DNA of 64,000 bases, taken from NCBI GenBank assembly GCA_903943975.1, contig CAJAQB010000014.1:62001-126000 (forward strand), read 5' to 3'. Positions 60,589 to 64,000 of this stretch are shown here, piece after piece. Position numbers and translations under genes: made by a program. Below the pieces are notes generated by a model that saw only the letters and a program-made list of their open reading frames with translations, was not told the origin of the DNA and made no database searches. How positions within the stretch are numbered: position 1 is the stretch's first letter; each line of letters begins with the position of its first letter. The DNA is from Synechococcus lacustris (GTDB lineage Bacteria; Cyanobacteriota; Cyanobacteriia; PCC-6307; Cyanobiaceae).

Positions 60589-61461
60589 ATGCGTGTGTTG
60601 CTTACCGGTGCCGGCGGCCAGTTGGGTTATGCGCTGCAGGCCAGTTGTCCGCAGGGGGTGGAACTGATTGCCACGGACCTGGCCCAGCTTGATCTCAGTG
60701 ATCCAGCTGCCTGTCGCCGGATAGTGCACGAGCTGCGGCCCGATTGGTTGCTGAATGGCGGCGCCTACACGGCGGTGGACCAGGCCGAACAGCAGCCGGA
60801 GCTGGCCGAGGCGGTGAATGCCGGCGCCCCCCGCGCCTTTGCCGAGGCCCTGGCGGATTTAGGCAGCGGTCGGCTGCTGCAGATCAGCACGGATTTCGTT
60901 TTCAGTGGCCAGCAGGGCCACCCCTACGGCCCCCAGGACCCGGTGGCCCCCCTAGGGGTGTATGGGGCAACTAAAGCCCGGGGCGAGGCGGCGGTGCTGG
61001 AGCTCCTCGGGCCGGAACGGGCCTGCGTGCTGCGCACCAGTTGGCTCTATGGGCCGGTGGGTAAGAACTTCTGCCTCACGATGTTGCGCTTGCACCGGGA
61101 GCGGCCGGAGCTGGGGGTGGTGGCCGACCAGGTGGGCTGCCCCACCCACACCGCCGGCCTGGCGGCAGCCTGCTGGGCGGTGATTGCTAAGGGGGTGGGC
61201 GGCTTGCAGCAGTGGAGTGATGCCGGCGCCGCCAGCTGGTACGACTTCGCGGTGGCAATCGGCGAGGAGGCCCAGGCCCTGGGGCTGCTGGAACGCCAGG
61301 CCCAGGTGAAACCGCTGACCACGGCGGAATACCCCACCCCGGCCCAGCGGCCCGCCTATTCCTTGATGGATTGCCGCGCCAGCCGCGAGGCCCTGGGACT
61401 CGCTCCGCTGCATTGGCGCCAGGGGCTGCGGCAGGTGCTTGCTGCCATCGCTAGCCAGTGA
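60589..61461 (+). CDS. rfbD: dTDP-4-dehydrorhamnose reductase
   Basis: 290 residues from ATG 60589 (MRVLLTGAGGQLGYAL); the track start at 60568 adds 7 residues. SDR features: the GxxGxxG turn LLTGAGGQLG, STDFVFSG, and the catalytic YGATKARGE (YxxxK). It reduces the 4-keto group to give dTDP-L-rhamnose. It is separated from rfbB by a 783-base repeat island instead of the usual tight packing. Confidence 0.96.
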   Translation: MRVLLTGAGGQLGYALQASCPQGVELIATDLAQLDLSDPAACRRIVHELRPDWLLNGGAYTAVDQAEQQPELAEAVNAGAPRAFAEALADLGSGRLLQISTDFVFSGQQGHPYGPQDPVAPLGVYGATKARGEAAVLELLGPERACVLRTSWLYGPVGKNFCLTMLRLHRERPELGVVADQVGCPTHTAGLAAACWAVIAKGVGGLQQWSDAGAASWYDFAVAIGEEAQALGLLERQAQVKPLTTAEYPTPAQRPAYSLMDCRASREALGLAPLHWRQGLRQVLAAIASQ

Positions 61462-61475
61462 ATTTGCTTGCGCCC

Positions 61476-61538
61476 GTTTCTAGTTTCCGGTTTCCAGTTT
61501 CCAGTTTCTAGTTTCCATTTTCCATTTTCCAGTTACCT
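61476..61538. repeat. heptanucleotide tandem array (GTTTCCA), nine units
   Basis: Nine consecutive 7-base units, GTTTCTA, GTTTCCG, GTTTCCA (x2), GTTTCTA, GTTTCCA, TTTTCCA (x2), GTTACCT. It starts 15 bases after rfbD. No gene is supported in 61462-62244. Confidence 0.92.
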
Positions 61539-61569
61539 GGTGTGTTCGGCGACGATTAGGTAGGCGGGC

Positions 61570-61592
61570 GCCTACGTAGTTGACACCGGGCA
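61570..61592. repeat. dispersed element A, copy 2
   Basis: Core CTACGTAGTTGACACCGGG, one mismatch to 7579-7601. GTAGGC-GGGC-GCCTAC just left of and overlapping the element can form a short hairpin. Confidence 0.8.
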
Positions 61593-61635
61593 CCTGGTGT
61601 CCATTCCGGGTAGCTAGGTGCTTGTTGCCAAGGGC

Positions 61636-61674
61636 GATTTCGGATTCCGTACGGCCCGTACAGAACTCAAAATC
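61636..61674. repeat. dispersed GTACGG palindrome, intergenic copy
   Basis: GATTTCGGATTCCGTACGG-CCCGTACAGAACTCAAAATC is an extended imperfect inverted repeat. It aligns with the reverse complement of 7631-7668 and with the perfect copy at 49131. Confidence 0.8.
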
Positions 61675-61718
61675 ACCGCCGAGTACAACCCACGCCCTCA
61701 GGTTGGATCATTTCCTTG

Positions 61719-61752
61719 CTTGCCGGCGCTTGCCGGCGTTTGCCGGCGCTTG
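61719..61752. repeat. 10-bp tandem repeat (GCTTGCCGGC)
   Basis: Three tandem decamers (third with GTTTGCCGGC) plus a partial fourth, in the rfbD-rfbB gap. Confidence 0.85.
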
Positions 61753-61818
61753 ATGGTGGAGCTGGATTGGTAGTACTGGCTTGCCGGCTCAGTTTTTGGC
61801 TCTGGTAAAGGGTTCTCG

Positions 61819-61953
61819 CTATGGGTTTTGGCAATGGGCTCTGGCGATGAGCAATGGGCTCTGGCTAACGGCTCTGGCGATGAGCTATGGGTTTTGGCAA
61901 TGGGCTCTGGCTAACGGCTCTGGCGATGAGCTATGGGTTTTGGCTAGGGGTTA
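61819..61953. repeat. 46-bp tandem repeat
   Basis: A unit beginning CTGGCTAACGGCTCTGGCG recurs at 61861 and 61907 (46 bases), with a partial unit on each side. Within the unit GGCTCTGG and ATGGGTTTTGG recur, so it grew from shorter repeats. Confidence 0.85.
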
Positions 61954-62009
61954 TTGCTGCGGTGCCCTTCGCATCCTGTTGAGGCGAATAATGCCTGGGC
62001 TGATTGGCT

Positions 62010-62050
62010 GATCGATCGCCAAAGCGTTTTACCGAAAGGGGATCGATCGA
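62010..62050. repeat. dispersed element B, copy 2
   Basis: GATCGATCGCCAAAGCGTTT then TACCGAAAGGG and GATCGATC; the ends are the same 8-bp palindrome. It aligns to the reverse complement of 56361-56398. Confidence 0.82.
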
Positions 62051-62108
62051 CTTGAGGGGGCCTAAAGAAAGTCCGCCACGCAGCAAGCCAGCTTCGATTG
62101 AGCTCCCA

Positions 62109-62178
62109 GCCACCACCGCCACCACCACCACCACCACCGCCGCCGCCACCACCACCACCGCCACCACCACCACCGCCG
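62109..62178. repeat. CCA/CCG triplet run
   Basis: About 70 bases of CCACCACCG-type triplets just upstream of rfbB. It gives poly-Thr or poly-Gly in chance ORFs of the track, which are not supported as genes. Confidence 0.9.
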
Positions 62179-62244
62179 GGAGCACAGCCGAACCCCTGCC
62201 CCGCCGGGAGCCCTGCCACAATCGCCCCCAGCTGAAGCGCTCCG

Positions 62245-63351
62245 ATGGCCCCCTTGCTGCCTGCTGCCACCCGTCGGGTGTTGGTGACCGGGGGTGCCGG
62301 TTTCATTGGCGGGGCGGTGGTGCGCAAGTTGCTGCGCGATAGCGACGCCCAGGTGTTCAACCTCGACAAGCTTGGCTACGCCAGTGATCTCAGCGGCATC
62401 GAGGCCAGCCTCAAACAGCTGGGCAGCGCCGCAGAAACCGCCGGGGGACCGCGTCACACCCTGCTCCAAGTGGATCTAGTAGATGGCAACGCCACGGCGG
62501 AGGCGGTGCGGCGGGCGGATCCGGATCTGGTGTTGCACCTGGCGGCGGAGAGCCATGTGGACCGTTCGATTGATGGGCCGGGGGCCTTTATTGATAGCAA
62601 TGTGACGGGCACCTTCCAGTTGCTGCAGGCGGTGCGCGCCCACCACGAACAACTGTCGGAGGAACGGCGGGCCCAATTTCGTTTCCATCACATCAGCACC
62701 GATGAGGTGTTTGGTTCCTTGGGGGAAAGCGGTCGCTTTTCGGAAACCACCCCCTATGACCCGCGCAGTCCCTATTCGGCCAGCAAGGCGGCCAGTGATC
62801 ACCTGGTGAGCGCCTGGCACCACACCTATGGCCTGCCGGTGGTGCTCACCAACTGCAGCAATAACTACGGCCCCTGGCAGTTTCCCGAAAAGCTGATCCC
62901 GGTGGTGCTGCTGAAGGCGGTGGCGGGCGAGCCGATTCCGCTCTATGGCGATGGCGCCAACGTGCGCGATTGGCTCTATGTGGACGACCACGTTGATGCC
63001 CTGCTGCTGGCCGCTACCCGGGGCGCCATCGGCCGCAGCTACTGCGTGGGCGGCCATGGGGAACGCAGCAATAAGCAGGTGGTGGAGGCGATCTGCAGCC
63101 TGCTGGATCAACTGCGCCCGGAGGGCGCCCCCCACGCCCGGCTGATTACGCCAGTGAAGGACCGTCCCGGCCACGACCGCCGCTATGCCATCGACCCGAC
63201 CCGCATCACCAACGAACTGGGCTGGCAACCGGCCCATGGCTTCTCCGCTGGCCTAGGGGCCACCGTGCGTTGGTATCTCAGCAACCTCGACTGGTGTGAG
63301 GCGGTGCGCCAACGGGCCGGCTATGACGGCGGGCGGATTGGCACCACTTGA
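62245..63351 (+). CDS. rfbB: dTDP-glucose 4,6-dehydratase
   Basis: 368 residues. The NAD-binding motif is LVTGGAGFIGGAVV, the active-site Asp/Glu are in HISTDEVFGSLGE, and the catalytic YxxxK is in YSASKAASDHLV; LYVDDHVDALLLAA is typical of RmlB. It makes dTDP-4-keto-6-deoxyglucose, the second step to rhamnose. It is out of the tight rfbACD cluster, with its own upstream region full of repeats. Confidence 0.97.
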   Translation: MAPLLPAATRRVLVTGGAGFIGGAVVRKLLRDSDAQVFNLDKLGYASDLSGIEASLKQLGSAAETAGGPRHTLLQVDLVDGNATAEAVRRADPDLVLHLAAESHVDRSIDGPGAFIDSNVTGTFQLLQAVRAHHEQLSEERRAQFRFHHISTDEVFGSLGESGRFSETTPYDPRSPYSASKAASDHLVSAWHHTYGLPVVLTNCSNNYGPWQFPEKLIPVVLLKAVAGEPIPLYGDGANVRDWLYVDDHVDALLLAATRGAIGRSYCVGGHGERSNKQVVEAICSLLDQLRPEGAPHARLITPVKDRPGHDRRYAIDPTRITNELGWQPAHGFSAGLGATVRWYLSNLDWCEAVRQRAGYDGGRIGTT

Positions 63352-63357
63352 GCAGAC

Positions 63358-63678
63358 CTACTTGAGCAGACCTGCCTTGCGCAGCTGGGCATCAAAGCCG
63401 GGGGTGTGGTTGGGGTCGGGGAAGCCAATGCGCTTCTTTTCGCTCCGAAGGAACGCCTGGGCCTCAGCCACCGTGAGCTTTTTGTCTTTCACTGCCTTGA
63501 GCAGTTCCTGGTCTCGCATTTTCAGGAAACCAGGCTCATCGCTGGTTTTGGTGAAGCTGAGGCCCTTGTAGCTAACGGTGTTGGGACCGACTACAGGGTT
63601 CAGTTCCGAGGGATTGGGGGAGCAGGCGCTGAGGGTGACGGCCAAGGCGATCACCATTATCCGGAGGGCTCTTGTCAT
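63358..63678 (-). CDS. small lipoprotein
   Basis: 106 residues with the signal MTRALRIMVIALAVTLSAC (lipobox LSAC). The mature part is Lys/Glu-rich with an amphipathic helix (MRDQELLKAVKDKKLTVAEA) that resembles a SHOCT-like short helical motif. It is convergent with rfbB, 6 bases apart. Function unknown. Confidence 0.75.
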   Translation of the reverse strand: MTRALRIMVIALAVTLSACSPNPSELNPVVGPNTVSYKGLSFTKTSDEPGFLKMRDQELLKAVKDKKLTVAEAQAFLRSEKKRIGFPDPNHTPGFDAQLRKAGLLK

Positions 63679-63778
63679 GGGAGACAGGGCTGTTCGCGGT
63701 CAATTTAGGGCGCCTCTGGCAAGATATCGAGGCTTTCGGGGCGCTGGAGCTCTGCTCGCGCCGGGGCGTCAGTTAGGA

Positions 63779-64000
63779 ATGTTGTGTGGGAAGGGTGCAA
63801 CGGTGGGTGCCAGCAGAGAACCCTGGGGTTTCAGCTTGATCGTTAATGGCCACCGGGAGGGGCCCCTGCTGGCGGCGGCGCTGGCCAGCGTGGAGGAAGC
63901 GGCTTCGCCGCTGGTGGCGCGGGGAATACCGGTGGAACTGATCCTTTGCCTGGATCGTCCCGACCACTACACCCTGGCGGTGGCCAAAATCCTGCGGCAA
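63779..64000 (+). CDS. glycosyltransferase family 2-like, 5' end only
   Basis: The first 74 codons are in the window and the gene runs off the right edge, which is why the ORF track lacks it. From ATG 63779, WGFSLIVNGHREGPLLAAAL and then VELILCLDRPDHYTLAVAK follow the GT-A pattern of a first strand, a helix and a second strand ending in an Asp. Downstream of the rhamnose genes it is a good candidate for a transferase in surface-polysaccharide assembly. The family call from this fragment is moderate. Confidence 0.6.
   Translation, partial: MLCGKGATVGASREPWGFSLIVNGHREGPLLAAALASVEEAASPLVARGIPVELILCLDRPDHYTLAVAKILRQ

Noticed and set aside
62004-62469. ORFs with poly-Thr or poly-Gly over the CCA/CCG run
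   Set aside because: Low-complexity translation of a triplet repeat, overlapping element B and the rfbB start; no support as genes.

Overview
The window is chromosomal DNA from a high-GC picocyanobacterium of the Synechococcus/Cyanobium type. The evidence is a set of cyanobacterial marker genes: psbZ next to ribH, a Psb34-like photosystem II assembly peptide, ycf23, a Ycf37-like TPR protein, the sulfolipid pair sqdB-sqdX, clustered tig-clpP-clpX, and a umuDC operon with a cyanobacterial-type LexA box. The genus is an inference from gene content, order and GC-rich codon use; no rRNA gene is present.

Layout. 1-5.4 kb is a DNA-repair neighbourhood: an HNH endonuclease, a SNF2-type helicase and LexA-controlled umuDC, plus a LexA box in front of an unannotated 55-residue peptide. 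5.5-9.8 kb is accessory: small hypotheticals, a DUF6880-like protein, a MazEF-like and a VapBC-like pair, a frameshifted integrase remnant and tRNA-Gly(CCC). 9.9-24 kb is core metabolism and photosynthesis: a class V aminotransferase, cbiD, guaA, penicillin-binding protein 2, sqdX-sqdB, psb34, thiG, rpmI-rplT and a SpoIID/LytB-domain protein. 24-27.7 kb carries a membrane glycosyltransferase and a three-gene, AT-richer membrane-protein patch. 27.8-48 kb is mainly housekeeping: dnaX, an LRAT-domain protein, clpX, clpP, tig, asd-dapA, RNase J, tilS, a MNT/HEPN pair, ycf23, uvrB, a sugar-phosphate transferase, lysC and holA. asd, dapA and lysC place three lysine/aspartate-family steps in the window. 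48-56 kb holds a Phd-PIN fusion, cbiC, a second class V aminotransferase, mutS and an AbrB-PIN pair. 57-64 kb holds psbZ-ribH, a secreted zinc metalloprotease and the dTDP-rhamnose set rfbA-rfbC-rfbD-(repeat island)-rfbB, ending in a partial glycosyltransferase.

The most unusual content is in five gene-free stretches (about 7.5-7.9, 9.2-9.75, 48.75-49.4, 56.0-57.0 and 61.5-62.2 kb). Four of these five are packed with tandem repeats, many of them with a 7-bp period resembling the STRR heptamers known from filamentous cyanobacteria. They also carry at least three families of dispersed palindromic elements that recur tens of kb apart. One family (GTTCTGTAC-n5-GTACAGAAC) also sits in frame inside dnaX and, in degenerate form, ycf23. 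Five toxin-antitoxin-like modules occur within 64 kb. One is a single-ORF antitoxin-toxin fusion whose PIN active site looks degraded, and whose 5' flank is about 28 units of a 7-bp repeat.
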